Positions 10,376-22,209 of a stretch of DNA of 64,000 nt are shown piece by piece. The DNA lies in assembly GCA_033816765.1 (NCBI GenBank), contig CM066288.1, positions 3,286,001-3,350,000 of the forward strand, read 5' to 3'. Origin of the DNA: Nothopassalora personata (taxonomy: Eukaryota; Ascomycota; Dothideomycetes; Mycosphaerellales; Mycosphaerellaceae). The first letter of the stretch is position 1. Each line of letters opens with the position of its first letter. The notes below the pieces were generated by a model, which was not told where the DNA came from, made no database searches, and was given only the letters and a program-made list of their open reading frames with translations. The translations under genes were made by a program, and so were the position numbers.

Positions 10376-12516
10376 ATGAGCGCCGCCGAGACCAGCAACA
10401 GGTTGGCCCGCGGCATCGAGGCACTGTCGCTCAAGAACGCGACAACCTCGTCAACAGCTTGCAATCCGGCCATCCCATCACACCGCCGCCCGAGGCGCAA
10501 CCCCACTAAGCCCCCGACTCCAGTCACCGCGACGGATACGGACACGCCGTCTCCAACGCCCAAGCGCACGCCGCGCCAACAGCGTACTGGTCCTACTACC
10601 AGCAATGGTATGTAGCGCAGCATCAACAGCCGGTGCCACAGCTAAATGCTTGGTGGCCGGCACAGTACCAATATCCGCTGACGCAACCTTACTTTGCAGG
10701 GGGACACGTACAGCAGGAGGTGCGGCCACAGATCCCTTTTATGCAAACCAGGTATCCGCTACGTCACCTGAACGCGACTGTGCCGGCGTTCACGCCGCTC
10801 AATCAGCCTCAGCCGCAACAGTCGACCGTGTCGCTTAGTCCGGAGTTCCAGCAGAGACTCCAACAAAGCAACAGAACAGACGATGTCTCACAGCCCGTGC
10901 AGGCCAAGAACGGGCAGAAGAAAGCAAAGAAGCAAGCGAGAAAGCTGCAGCAAACACTACTCCAGGCTGGACCTGACAAGAGTGGCTCAAATACTGGTTC
11001 ATTGCAGCCAACGCTCTCATCTGCCAACAGCAAGATGAATCGTGAGTCGGCGGATGACAACGGATATCGCGGCACCAAACAGACACAGCGCCTTCATGTG
11101 CTGTCTCGACCTGTCCCCAGCGCATCCTACCTCCAGAGAAGCCTAGAAGTGCCCCAAGTCACCAGCATCTCACGGCCACTGCTTGTTATTCTGGACCTCA
11201 ACGGCACTCTCTTGTTCCGCAAGGAAAAAGGCGGCAGCAATAAGTTTGTCGCCCGTCCGCAGGTTCATGAGTTCCTCGACTACCTCTTCAGCAATCACTC
11301 GGTCATGGTCTGGGCTTCAGCACGGCCAGAGAATGTCACCAAGATGTGTTCTGACCTCTTCACGCCCAAGCAAAGCCACGGGCTCGTGGCAATGTGGGCA
11401 CGGGACAAGTTGCAACTCCCTTCTCATGCGTACCGGCAGAAGGTGCAAGTGTACAAGCAGTTGTCATGGGTCTGGAACGACAACTCGATTCAAGCCATGA
11501 ACCCCCGAATTGGCATCGAAAGCTGGGACCAGACCAACACTGTGCTCATTGACGACAGTTTTCAGAAAGCTGCAAGCGAGCCCCACAATCTGATCCAGAT
11601 CGATGAGTTTGAGGGCAGGGAGGATCAAATACAAGACGACGTTCTCAGCCAGGTTGAGCGGTATCTCGAGACCTTACGCTCGCAAGCGAACGTGAGCGCT
11701 TACATGAGGGCTAACCCTTTCAACAACTTTCCTGGCAATGGCGCCGCTTTCGGGTCATCTGCCAGCATTCAAGATCAAAGCGACCTCGATACCGAGCACA
11801 GCGCGCAAGGTGGTGTCCTGCTCGACGGCGACGGCACGTCTCTGCCGCGGCCCTAGAGTGGCGTTCAGCGTGGTACACGAGTTGATCGATGGCAGTATGA
11901 CGCGCGAGACGAAGGCATGGGTGTGCTGTCGTCGCACGAGGACTACCATCGCTCGGGCTCACAGGCTGCTACATCGGATCATAGGGACTTCCTTCACTTG
12001 CTGCAGTACGCCAACACGGCCGCGGGCCGATATATGGATTTTGGTACGAACTCATGGCAAGCACACTTTGGCAGCAGATGGAGCGATCATGGTACGAGGG
12101 AGACGGACACTTCGGACCACTACAGGCCAACGTACACACGTGTGGCTTCACGCCCTCTTAGCGATTCCTACTGGCCACAATACGCAAATCAACCGACTGA
12201 ACATGGTCTCCACGATTCTTACCACCCACAGGACACGCGCCAGACCGATGCACAGCCTACTTGGACGGCTACAGTCCAAGGTGGAAGGATCACCAAGGCG
12301 AAGGGTGGTCGAGGTGGTATCGCTGCTGCTCTTGTTCGCGAAGGAGAGGTCATTGGTGCCAAAGCGACCCCGATTGGCAGCAATAGCGTTGGACGTCGCT
12401 TATTGGCGAAGATGGGATGGTCGGAAGGCACGGCACTGGGAAAGCATCGCGATGGCAGGCTTGCGCCTGTCGAGCAGGTGATGCGTTTCTCACACACGAA
12501 GACTGGCCTACAATAG
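10376..12516 (+). CDS. NIF/FCP1-type HAD phosphatase-like protein; frame continues into a C-terminal G-patch domain
   Basis: Exon 1 is 10376-10607 (starts MSAAETSNRLARGIEALSLK). Intron 1 (10608-10699) has a GTATGT donor, CTGAC branch site and TTTGCAG acceptor, and the phases match. Exon 2 contains a Gln-rich region, a Lys-rich segment (KKAKKQARKLQQ), then an NLI-interacting-factor HAD domain. That domain has LVILDLNGTLL in place of DxDGT, VMVWASARPENV and TNTVLIDDSFQKA; the second Asp of the catalytic pair is Asn, so phosphatase activity is doubtful. An in-frame TAG stands at 11854. The same frame then stays open to 12516 and ends in a G-patch (SNSVGRRLLAKMGWSEGTAL...GLAPVEQ-like, residues near the C terminus). 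A 54-bp intron 11815-11868 (weak GTCCTG donor, TTCAG acceptor) would remove the stop and give about 664 residues; without it the protein ends after 462. G-patch proteins activate DEAH helicases. Confidence 0.7.
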
Positions 12517-13370
12517 ATCTCTACGCTTCTCACCTGAAAGAACCACCGTCTCAATTGCATTCTCACTCCTCGTCGCAGACTGCATTAGCGTCGTCAGCAA
12601 TGAGCGAGCATTTGCAGCGCCCCCTGAAGTGTTCCGCTGTCATAGAGTATCGCCTTCGTTGTAACTCGACAGCCTTGGCCGTGGAGATGAACACTCTCGA
12701 CAACGCAGTCACGCAGGTGAGGAGAAACTCACAACGCAAGCAAGCGCAAGCCCCAGTTCTTGTGGAAGTTTACTCTCTCGTAAGCTGAAGCGAGACTTCT
12801 CACAACAATTCTGACGCTGGCACGACCAGCAAACCTCCAAGTCCAGAGTTGAATAAAGGGGTTTTGGCCTCTCACTTCGACCTCGGCCATGTTCGACCCA
12901 GGAAGCAAGCATCACGAACTCCGAGTGTTAATGCAAGTCAGCGAGCGATAACTACTGCAGTTCTCGGTGTTTCAGAATTCTTGAAAGATGACGTGGCAGA
13001 CTCCGGTGGGAGGTAGGGACGGGAATGTTGAGAATGGTGGTTGGTGGTGAGGTATGTGATGTGACGTGATGTGATGGAGAGAGAGGATGTGGTCGTGGAC
13101 GAGGAGAACGTGATAGGTAAGGAGGCGACCACGTCAAGCGTGTCTGTTGTGCGACAGGAGAAGGAGAGGATGTTATGGCGAGGGCCGGGCAGTCTCGGTG
13201 ATATAATGCAATGCGTGCTGAGAGTAGATGGAACAAAGAACGAGCAGGGGGAGTTACTTCTTCGTCGTACCTGGTTTAGAGAGCCTGCTACCACGGCTGA
13301 TCTGCGTCATCTCCCATCTTCTCTGTCGCATTAGTTCATTTCATTTCATTACCATTCGCCAAGCTCCACC
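12517..13370. other. Intergenic region between converging genes
   Basis: Two convergent 3' ends face each other across 854 bp. Purine-skewed low-complexity sequence (GAGG/GTGG-rich, 13010-13180), no supported gene. Confidence 0.4.
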
Positions 13371-15823
13371 TCAAGCATCGAACAGACTCTTGACCTCCTT
13401 AAGATTCAAGATGCGACACGCGCCTCCATCGCAAAGCTGCACCATTCTCCTTGAGCTGTCAAGGTCCTTCAAGAGCTCATTACGGCTCTGCAACCATTCG
13501 CTCTTCGCGCCGCCGCCGACGCGGAGCACAGTGTAGTTTGGTCTGACATGCTCGCGTGCCTTTTGTAGTGCAATATCAGCCACGTCTCCATCGCCAACGA
13601 CCATGAGTCCCTTCATGCCCATCTTAGATGCAACGACACTACCAAGAATGCCGCTGAACAGGCCTGGATGCTGACCAATCTCGACGTCAAAAGCGGCGAC
13701 TGTGCGCTTGCCCATCTTCTCGTAGGTGGCGTCGTTCACTAGTGAGCCGAGTCGGAACAGGTTCATTGCGCTGACACCATTTACGCTGGGCTCAGCATTG
13801 TCCATTGCATCTTTGGTGCGAATGAGTACGTCAGGCTGGTCTGCAGGAGTAGAGAAGAAGCCGAACTTCTCGTCATCCCAGAAGAGCTTTGTCTGGGTCT
13901 GTTGCAGAGTATCGGCGAACTCGAGCCATTGGCTGTCGAAGGTCGATTCGTAGAGATCGAGTAGGCCAGAAATCAAGAAGGCGTAGTCATCCGCGAAGCC
14001 TTGGGTCTCGCCTGGCCCTTCTCTGTAGACTCGCCTCAGCGTCTTGGCATTCTCGTCAAAGAGGTGCGTACGGATGCAGTTCACAGCTTTCTCGGCAGCT
14101 GTGATGTACCCTGCGACACCGAGAGCGGCGCCTGCGCGTGCAAGACCACCAACAGCAAGGCCGTTCCATGAAGTCACGATCTTGTCATCGAGCGCTGGCC
14201 GTGGTCGGTTCGTTTCCCGGTAAGCCAGTAGTTTTGGTCTGCCATCTGCCAGTATCCGCTTGACGTCGTCTTCAGACATGCTGAGTTCTTTTGCAAGCTC
14301 GGCTGGTTCGTATTGCACACACAATGTGTTCTGTCCCACCAGCTCGCCCTGAATATCATGCTGCTTATCGATGTTGCCCTCTGACTTTACGCCCCAATAT
14401 GTGGAGCACACTTTGACCTCTTCTTCGGTCAAGACCTTCTTGAACTCATCCATGGTCCAGACGTAATACGCGCCTTCCCGTTTGTGATGGTCAATGGCTG
14501 AGGGAAGCGAGTCCGCATCTTCAGCAGAGCAGATGCCACCAAGATCTGATGCCATAGGCGCACTAGTCAGATACTTTGCAATGTCGTGAGTAGTCTCTAA
14601 GAACAGAGGCAATTTCGTTAGCATGTAGGCTTCCAGGTATACGGGTAAGAGCAGCGCATTATCGTAGAGCATCTTCTCGAAATGTGGCAGTGACCAGTCC
14701 CTAGTGACAGAGTATCTTGCGAACCCGTGGCCAATCTGGTCCTTGATACCGCCTTTGGCCATCTTCTCCAGCGATTTGACGGCCATCGCTCTTGCTTCGA
14801 TCGATTCATCCTCGCCTACGATCTCTCGCACTTCCTTGGGGTAGGTTGCCACACGCAGCAACGGCCTCAGGTGGACAGGAGTAGGAAACTTTGGCGCAGC
14901 ACCGAACCCACCAAACTTGCGATCGTAGCGCTTCTTGTAGTGTTGGAACGCATCGTCGAGTAGGTCCAGCTCAAGACCATCGTTGTCATCGCCCTTGCCA
15001 TCGCGGCCTCCAATATGTCCTTCCTGCGCAAACTCGCGGAGCTGCTTGGTGATCTCCTTGCCGCTAGCTCTCAGCCTTGCCTCCTGCTCTTTCCACATGC
15101 TGGAGACCTTCAACAGGATATCCTCGAAGGTAGTCCCACCCATCTGCGCTCTTTCGCTTTTCGGACCCGGCCAGTATGTTCCGCCAAAGACCGGCTCCAG
15201 ATCCGGGATCACAAAGACATTCAGTGGCCATCCTCCACCACCACTAGTCGCCTGAAGGAAATCCATGTATTGCCTGTCTATATCTGGTCTCTCTTCTCTG
15301 TCGATCTTGATGGGGATGAAATGCTCGTTGAGTAGCTGCGCAATGCGAGGTTCGTCGAATGATTCGTGCGCCATGACATGGCACCAGTGACAGGCTGAGT
15401 AGCCTATGCTGACGAAGAGCAGACGGTTGGTCCGGCGAGCCAATTCGAGAGTCTCGGGGGTCCATAGCTGCCATGCGGTCTTTTCCATATCGTCAGCGTT
15501 CTTTGCAGACATAGCACAGCCTGATGCCATACCGGATTGTCCATATGCGACCGCACATATGGACTCTTCGACTCGCCGCATCTGTTGGTGAGTGAGACAG
15601 CTCGATCGGGTCCGCGGGCAGGCTCCATCGTGGCGTAATGGATCGTGTGTCGCGAAAGAGAGTTGGTAGTTAGAGATGCATGTGACGTCCTCGACCGTGA
15701 GCTGGACGAGCAAATAAATGAGGTATTTGGGGATAGCAGAGGAGAGACAGCTCTGATTCGAGTTCTGATTCTGATTTGTGCCGGTCGCAAGCGCGAGCAG
15801 AGGCCTCGACAGATAGCATGCAT
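13371..15823 (-). CDS. SSP411/YyaL-type protein: thioredoxin-like DUF255 domain plus six-hairpin glycosidase-like domain
   Basis: Exons 15823-15533 and 15479-13371, joined by a 53-bp intron (GTATGG donor, GCTGAC branch, AAAAG acceptor), give 799 residues. Reading through the intron instead would require a non-ATG start and would break the conserved N-terminal motif. The spliced protein carries an Arg/Ser-rich, acidic-poor leader consistent with mitochondrial import, then NRCGESKSPYVRSHMDNP, the family hallmark. The thioredoxin-like domain has SACHWCHVM and KIDREERPDID. The C-terminal two thirds contain KFGGFGAAPKFPTPVHLRPL, HFEKMLYDNALLL and VTSWNGLAVGGLARA, typical of spermatogenesis-associated protein 20 homologues. 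The biochemical function of the family is not firmly established; length is normal. Confidence 0.92.
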
Positions 15824-16720
15824 CAATCGCCCAGCGAACGAGAACGTGTGAGGTCCCGCGGCGAAGCTTACCTGTTAACGTTGGTGGAGGAGTCTTTGCC
15901 GCAGTCGCAGCCGCATCACTGCATTTACATGTATTTCAGCCGTCTGAGGTGTCCATCACGTCAGAAGAGGGGGGGACAAAGATCTTGATAACTAAAGGTC
16001 GGCACTCGAAACCTGGTTGGCTGAACCTCAGGCCATGCTTCGCTTCGCCTTGCCAGCAGCTTCAACTGCCTTCACCACCCTGATCGTTGGAAGGGGACAG
16101 GTCGTCCGGATAATAAAGTGGATGCAGCAAAAGGCCGCGTGGCGAGATAAGCGAACAACACTCACGGCATGCAATAATCCATAGACTACAACGTCTTACA
16201 GCTACCGGCAGCGTAGCGCTTAGACACAGCCAACATGAACGCCAGTAGGGTCGATCGTTGAAGGTCAACAGACACAAACTTTCGGGAAATTACGAGCAAA
16301 GGTGAAGCAGTGATCACGTTCTGATCTGTCGTGAACCATGTGTCATTTCGGCGTGAACGAATTGAATGTCGCCGCAAACCGCCCCTCGCAAAAAGATATT
16401 TACAAGAAGCAGAAGTGTGGAAGAGCCATGTGAGCCATCGGCCGGCTTGTGCTGTATATCTGCCCAGCAGATGCTATACAACGACCAACCCCGACGCACA
16501 CGATGGTTCCTTCCCAAGCTGAACAGGAAGACGACTGGATGATACTCAGATTGACTCTTTAAAGAGTGAAAGACCAGTTGCCACTCATCAAACGCCATTG
16601 TGATGCATCTCGCGCTTTCCTAGACCGTTGTCCGACTCAGTCATAAGTTTTGTGATTGCAAAAAAGAGACCCGAAAGAGCCCGCAAAAGAATCTCTCGTG
16701 CTGCTATTGAACAAAAGCGT
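15824..16720. other. Intergenic: promoter of the SSP411-like gene and 3' flank of the CAP gene
   Basis: 897 bp with no supported gene. The part next to 15824 is the upstream region of the minus-strand SSP411-like gene. Confidence 0.4.
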
Positions 16721-17619
16721 CTACGATGAGCCAGTGTCCCAGTTTGCGGTGGCTTTACCCTGTGGCTTGAGAACGTTCTTGCCGTACTCGCCTGCGTAGT
16801 TACCTGGGTTCTTGTAGTTGCAGACGGTGAAAACTGGCTCGACACCATCACCAGTGTTGGAAAGACCGTTTGGGCACTCAACGGTGGCGCATCCGACGTG
16901 GGTGGTGTCTTTCCAGACAATCTGGGAGAAGTGGCCCCAAGACTCGAAGTTGGTCATGTCTGGGTCGGACTTCCCGTACTCGCTTGCGAAATATGGCTCC
17001 TCACCGTTGTAGAAAAGATTGGTAATGATGGCACTAATGTTGTCAGCGGCAACACCAGCTGCAATGTTCTGGCCGTAACCACCTCCACCCTCCTGACTGT
17101 GATATATTAGCATGGGCCTGATACAGCAGGTATTGCGGCCACTCACGTGTTGTGTGCGTAGACACAGCTCTGAGCGATGGTTTGGGCGATGGAAGCCAGA
17201 TCGTTGTCCCACTCAATGTCAGGGACAGAGTGGTTGGCGCGGTGAAGGTTGTGGTGGTAGACACATTTGCCTGAGTAATCACTTGGTGCCGCGCTAGTCG
17301 ACTGGGAGCCGTAGGATGGTGCCGTGCTAGTAGATGGGGAGCTGTAGGCTGGTGCCTTCTCCTGCGACGTCTCCGCAGGGGCGGGAGATGGAGTGGTGAC
17401 CACAGTCGTGTACGTGACTGCCGTGTTGAAGTTGTGGTGGCCGTAGTGCGCTGGCTTCTCCTGTGTAGTCGCAGCGGCTTCCTGGCCAGCGGTAACGGTG
17501 ACCACGTCGTAGGCAGTGACATACTCATAGGCCATGACAACGTCACGCTTCTGCTCCATGTTTCGTGGCACGGCGAGGGCGCCGGCTACGAAGACCGTGA
17601 CAGCAAGAGTGAACCGCAT
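16721..17619 (-). CDS. Secreted CAP-superfamily (SCP/PR-1-like) protein
   Basis: Exons 17619-17147 and 17096-16721, separated by a 50-bp intron (GTGAGT donor, CACAG acceptor), encode 282 residues. MRFTLAVTVFVAGALAVP is a signal peptide. A Ser/Thr/Pro/Ala-rich linker (about residues 40-115) precedes the CAP domain. The domain shows HHNLHRANHSVPDIEWDNDL, then GYGQNIAAG, the CAP signature GHFSQIVWKDTTHVGCATVEC and the second signature VCNYKNPGNYAGEYGKNV. Fungal PR-1-like proteins (yeast Pry1 family) bind sterols or fatty acids and are secreted or wall-associated; several act in host interaction. The linker repeats (STSTAPSYGS, STSAAPSDYS) suggest O-glycosylation. Confidence 0.94.
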
Positions 17620-18740
17620 TTTGGATTTGCTGGAGCGTTCGAGCCTTCAAGATTCTGGATATCCTTTGTTTGAGATCACGAATCTATGAGTTGTGTATTG
17701 CTGAAAGAGGGATTAGTGAATGCGCGTGAGGGCCAGCCCGATGCGGTGTCAATGGTGGTGGGCCTATGACAATGGGGAATGCCGTGATTGTATTCTTTGC
17801 TGTATGTGCAGTAGGCACCACTTCGGCGGAGGTGATGGCATGGCCATGGCATGGGACACTTACGCAGGCGGTCCTCACGGAGGTGATAACGGCGATTGCG
17901 GCAGTGGCGTGCGACTGGCGACGCGTGTGATGCGGTGTAAAGACCGTGGGTAAGAGCTCGGCTCTGCGTGCAAGAGAGCGACTGTGGATGGCGAAGTGCG
18001 AAAGCCCCGGGGATGGATGTTGTTTAATGAACGAACACTGCCCGGCGGGTAAGATTTGCGACGGAAAGTAGGTCTGCTCTAGTCACTAGCGGCTCAGGGG
18101 TGTTTGGAAGCTGGCGGTTTCACTTGCCCAGCAGCTCCTGAGCGGGATGTCCGAAGGGGGCAATGGCGCTTCCCAAGTGGAGACGGGGCGCACACGAAGC
18201 GGGCGATTGCTCGTAATTGGGCAGCGGGCCAGAACTCGCTCATTAGCCGTGTCTGGGAGCTTTTCTCGCAATGTGTGATGATGTACGTGAGGTTTATGAA
18301 GAACATGAAGATCAAGAGCGTCTGCAGCGAGCATGAGACTCGACATCATCTCCTTGCTTCGCCTGATAGTCCCTCGGCAACATTGAACTGGAATGCGGGC
18401 CACCACTACACTATTTGAACGTCAACTCTTGCTCTCGCCGCTCACAAACCGCAGAGCACATTGTGTCTGCAGCACGAGACTGTGTATAGGAAGGCTGCTG
18501 TCTATGCAGAGGTGCTGCGTACCGGGCGCCCTCGAATAGCAGGCAAGAAAGTCAAAGCTCCACCTCATCTGCAGGACACTGTGTGGCAGTGTCATCATCA
18601 GCCCTGCCGCCGAAAGGCCGGAAGCTAGGAGGCAGTGCGCAAGCAAAGTCCAGCAGTGACATAACACATCTGTGCCTACGCGCCCTCGTCTTCGGCAAGA
18701 CTGCGTGTACTGCTTATGCCCTGCCCTGCCCTGCACCTGC

Positions 18741-18762
18741 TTGATTGATTGATTGATTGATT
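18741..18762. repeat. (TTGA)n microsatellite
   Basis: Five and a half perfect copies of TTGA directly after a CCCTG-repeated stretch. Confidence 0.85.
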
Positions 18763-19726
18763 ATTCCATTTTCGTGCTATGTGAGTCAATGACTATGCAG
18801 CACGGCTTGGCCTAATCGCCGAGCTACCCTAAGGCCCCCCAAGGAGCACGCGTGAAGTCTCGTTTTTGTGCAACCGACATACGCAATGATAGTTTCGATC
18901 TGGGAAGGACCAACCTTCCGAAAGGCCAGAACACGGGCATGATTGGCAGAAGATGAAATCCCGGCGCGACACACATCTCTGCTCATCGCCGAGAAGCCCG
19001 GGGTTGCAGCCTCCAAGGCGAAGAGATAATCCCGCGCTTGTCTCACTTCGCTCTGTGGCACCAGACTCTGAGGGCCTCGCTTGGCGGATGGCATCCTCTT
19101 CCGCCACGTGAAGACTGTGACAGCAATTTCTTCACGGCAGGCATTGTAGACAGACGGCTCGGCGATTTCTCGATCCAGAGCAATCATCATCTGCGTGGTC
19201 ACCTCATCGGCACAGGCAGTACTGTCATCGCCACACCGTATGCAAGAAGAAATGACAATATTGTTGGTGTCAAACTTATGAGGCCAAGTTCTAGAGACAC
19301 CCAAAGCAATGGAACAGCGTTACAGCAAGGTCTCATGTGTCTGCCTCACACGTTTCGATCCACGGGGGCGATCGTTCAACGGCTATTTGCATCATCGCAC
19401 AACAGAAGTGCATCGCAGAATAGTTAATGGCGAAATCAAGCTGAGCCAATGGTCCCCTGTTTTGTTGGCCAACAATTTCGGTAACCAAAAATTGGCCTTC
19501 AAAAGCCGTACTCGCTTCGATAGCAGGATGAGCAGATCCTGCGTTTCAGAATGGGGCGCGCACAAATGAATACGGGACCGGACATGAAGTCCTTCAATTT
19601 ATACATGCAGTCTCCATCACCCTCTGTTCACGGTCTAGACTGCATAACGCCACATCATCTCTCATCATGTTTGCGAGGACTGTGCAGTGACCGAGTCTGG
19701 ATTTGTGACGACTTTCGTAGAGTAAG

Positions 19727-20215
19727 AATAAATAGTAAATAGTAATAATATAGTGATTACTGTTACTGAAAATAGTAGGAGTAATAGTAAATCTAATATA
19801 GGCGTAGCAGCAATAGCAATTATTACAGTCATAGTATAATAGTAATAGCAATAGATATCAAGAGCAATAGTAAATGGTAATTACCACTATATACTAAACA
19901 CTTTTTACTGTAATGGGTATAATCGCTACTAAACATAGCTAGTACACTGAATATTTAGCGTAGACTATATAGAATAACTTCATATAGCGTATTTATAGTA
20001 TATATATCCTTTATATAGAGCGTAAGATTAAGTCTAAAAAGGTATCTAATTGCTATTTACTATTTCTACTACTATAATAATAGTAAACACTATTATAGTA
20101 AAATAGTAATAGTAGATAGTAATAGTAGAAATTTTTTTAACACGAGAGTAATAGTAACTACTATAATCACTATTTACGATTTATCTTACTATTTCTGTTA
20201 CTACTTTACTACCTT
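19727..20215. repeat. AT-rich low-complexity island built from ATAGTA/TAGTAA units
   Basis: About 490 bp composed almost entirely of A and T with interspersed TAG, TAA and CTA trinucleotides, for example runs of ATAGTAATAGTA and its complement TACTATTACTAT on the same strand. CpA and TpG are scarce. The flanks return abruptly to normal composition. This could be an expanded and degenerate microsatellite or an extreme RIP relic; no TE motif is left to decide. Confidence 0.7.
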
Positions 20216-20844
20216 TCCCATCGCTGACGTCCACCACGAGCGCTGGCAGACACTACATCTCGGCGCCAACACATCACGTATTCCGCACCATATAATAGCA
20301 ACATACATCACCGAAACCTCGTGCGTTGTCAAGTCGGGAGAAATTACAAAAAAGCTGTCTGGGCTGAAGCTAACGATGTTTCTGTGCGACGTACTTCTCA
20401 ACCACATGTGCATTGCAGCTGCAGGTTGCGCCAGGTACCGGCTACGTGTCCAGCTTCTCCCTGTTTGCGATGAACACAGAACTCACATGATGCACTCACA
20501 ACCCTTCCAGTGGAAAAATCATATCATGGCGGCAGCTGGCACAAAAGGTGATATTGCAACAGACTTCAGATCACATGCAGCTCGTCCCGCCCGTAGCTGT
20601 GCTTCAGGCGTCACAGACCAATTTGCGAACATCGCGGTTGTCCAGTCAATGCCAACCATTGAACGTACGGATAAGCGCCCATGGACACGTGCTAGGAATA
20701 TGAATTCGAAGATGCGGAGGCCAATCGACAGCTTCCTTGCAAGTAGCTCTGTCGTGAAGTGTTCCCGAGCTATAGTAACTTCGACTTCCTACGCAAGACA
20801 TTCAACATGCCCATACAACCACTGAGCAGTGCCTCGATTGAAAG

Positions 20845-21825
20845 CTACGTCCCAATCTTCGTCCTAACCCACTCCCCAATCTTCCTCACACTCTCGTCCG
20901 CCTCCCTCATTCTTCCCACCCCAAACTCATAAACATGCTGCTGTCCCTCGCCCACATCCAACACAACCTCCACACCCGCCTCCTTCAACTTCTCCGCTAC
21001 CCGCTTCCCATCATCCAACAACATATCATACCCACCACAACTAATCCAATGCGGCGGCATCCCCTTCAAATCCCCGAAAATCGGGCTGCAGAGCGGGTTC
21101 GTCCTCAACGACTGATCGCCAGCAGTGTACCTCTCAGCAAGCTTATTCACGAATGGCTTCGTGTTCAGGACATCATTCTCCTCGTTGGTCGTCATGGACT
21201 CGCCGGCAAGGGTCATGTCGTACCAAGGTGAGAGCGACACTGCTGCTCCTGGGAGGGGAATACCTTGTTGCTTCAAGGCCAGGGGCACCGCAGTGGCAAG
21301 ACCTCCGCCGCAAGAATCACCGGCTGTGATGATGTGCTCGGCGTGGAAGCCTCGCTCCAGGAGCCATTTGTAGGCGTTTACACAGTCGTCTAGAGGTGCT
21401 GGGAAGGGGTGCTCGGGCGTGAGCCGGTAGTCTATGCTTATGGCGATGGTGTTGCAGGCTTTGGCTAGGTGGGCTGTGAGTTTTCTGTGCCCGTTTGGTG
21501 AGCCGAAGGAGTAGCCGCCTCCTGAGAGAGCGTTAGTAATCCCTTTCATACCTCCATGTGTGGTTTATAAAGTCCTGGTGGCGGTTGGTTTACCATGCAT
21601 GAACAGAATTACTTCATCCTTCGCTGCTCCCTCAGGCTTCACCCAGATTGCAGGTCGTCCAGCAGCTTCGGCGTCTTCGTACGAGACTCTAGGGCACTCT
21701 GTTCCGGCTTTGTGGACTTGGTCGTAGACTGCGCGTTCGAGGAGGGGATTGCCGTCGGCGGGGAATTGTGCAGCGAAGCCAGATAATAAGGTTGCGAGGT
21801 CTTTGGCTTGCATATTTGCAGGCAT
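20845..21825 (-). CDS. Alpha/beta-hydrolase esterase, hormone-sensitive-lipase family
   Basis: Exons 21825-21594 and 21521-20845 flank a 72-bp intron (GTAAAC donor, perfect TACTAAC branch site, CTCTCAG acceptor). The protein has 302 residues. The splice rebuilds the oxyanion motif HGGGY from halves lying in the two exons, which strongly supports the model. Further motifs are SIDYRLTPEHPFPAPLDD, the nucleophile elbow GDSCGGG (Ser near residue 158), and the C-terminal region with GYDMLLDDG (acid) and the His in EGQQHVYEF. This is bacterial-type HSL family IV; substrates are small esters, possibly including xenobiotics or acetylated metabolites. No signal peptide is seen, so it is probably cytosolic. 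Confidence 0.93.
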
Positions 21826-22209
21826 GATTGTGAAAATGGAGGGTTACTCGAAGGTGTGGGTATGGCTTACCGCGCTTACATTGGAGTATATTTCTGCTCT
21901 AGCGTCGATTATGTCGATAGCTCTCTGGTGAGACGATAGCTTGGTGATGAGTTCATCGCCCCGCTTGGGTTTCGAGCTTCAAGTGGTGGTGAAAATTTTC
22001 CAGCACAGCGATTGTTAGCGATCATGTACAACAGTCACCACGCTGTGTATCGGAAGGGCAACAGGCGCGACTTTCTCGCTCGAAAAGATTCGGGGGGCGT
22101 TGGCAAGATCATAAGTATCTGAACCGAGAACGCAATGTATGCCGTGAGCACGACAGGCACTCAGGCCATATACACTGTACAGAGCAGTAGCCGGACTGCA
22201 CCAACCAAC
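21826..22209. other. Intergenic: esterase promoter and ATP12 3' flank
   Basis: 384 bp, no gene recognised; upstream region of the minus-strand esterase. Confidence 0.4.

Larger units (their letters stand above)
17620..20844. other. 3.2-kb gene-poor interval
   Basis: No ORF with recognisable motifs or convincing fungal gene structure on either strand. It contains a (TTGA)n microsatellite and a strongly AT-rich island, listed separately. Confidence 0.45.

Noticed and set aside
18786..19304. 172-codon minus-strand ORF in the gene-poor gap
   Set aside because: No conserved motif, no clear leader or splice signals; not distinguishable from chance.
20376..20825. 149-codon plus-strand ORF
   Set aside because: No recognisable domain; rich in residues expected from random sequence.
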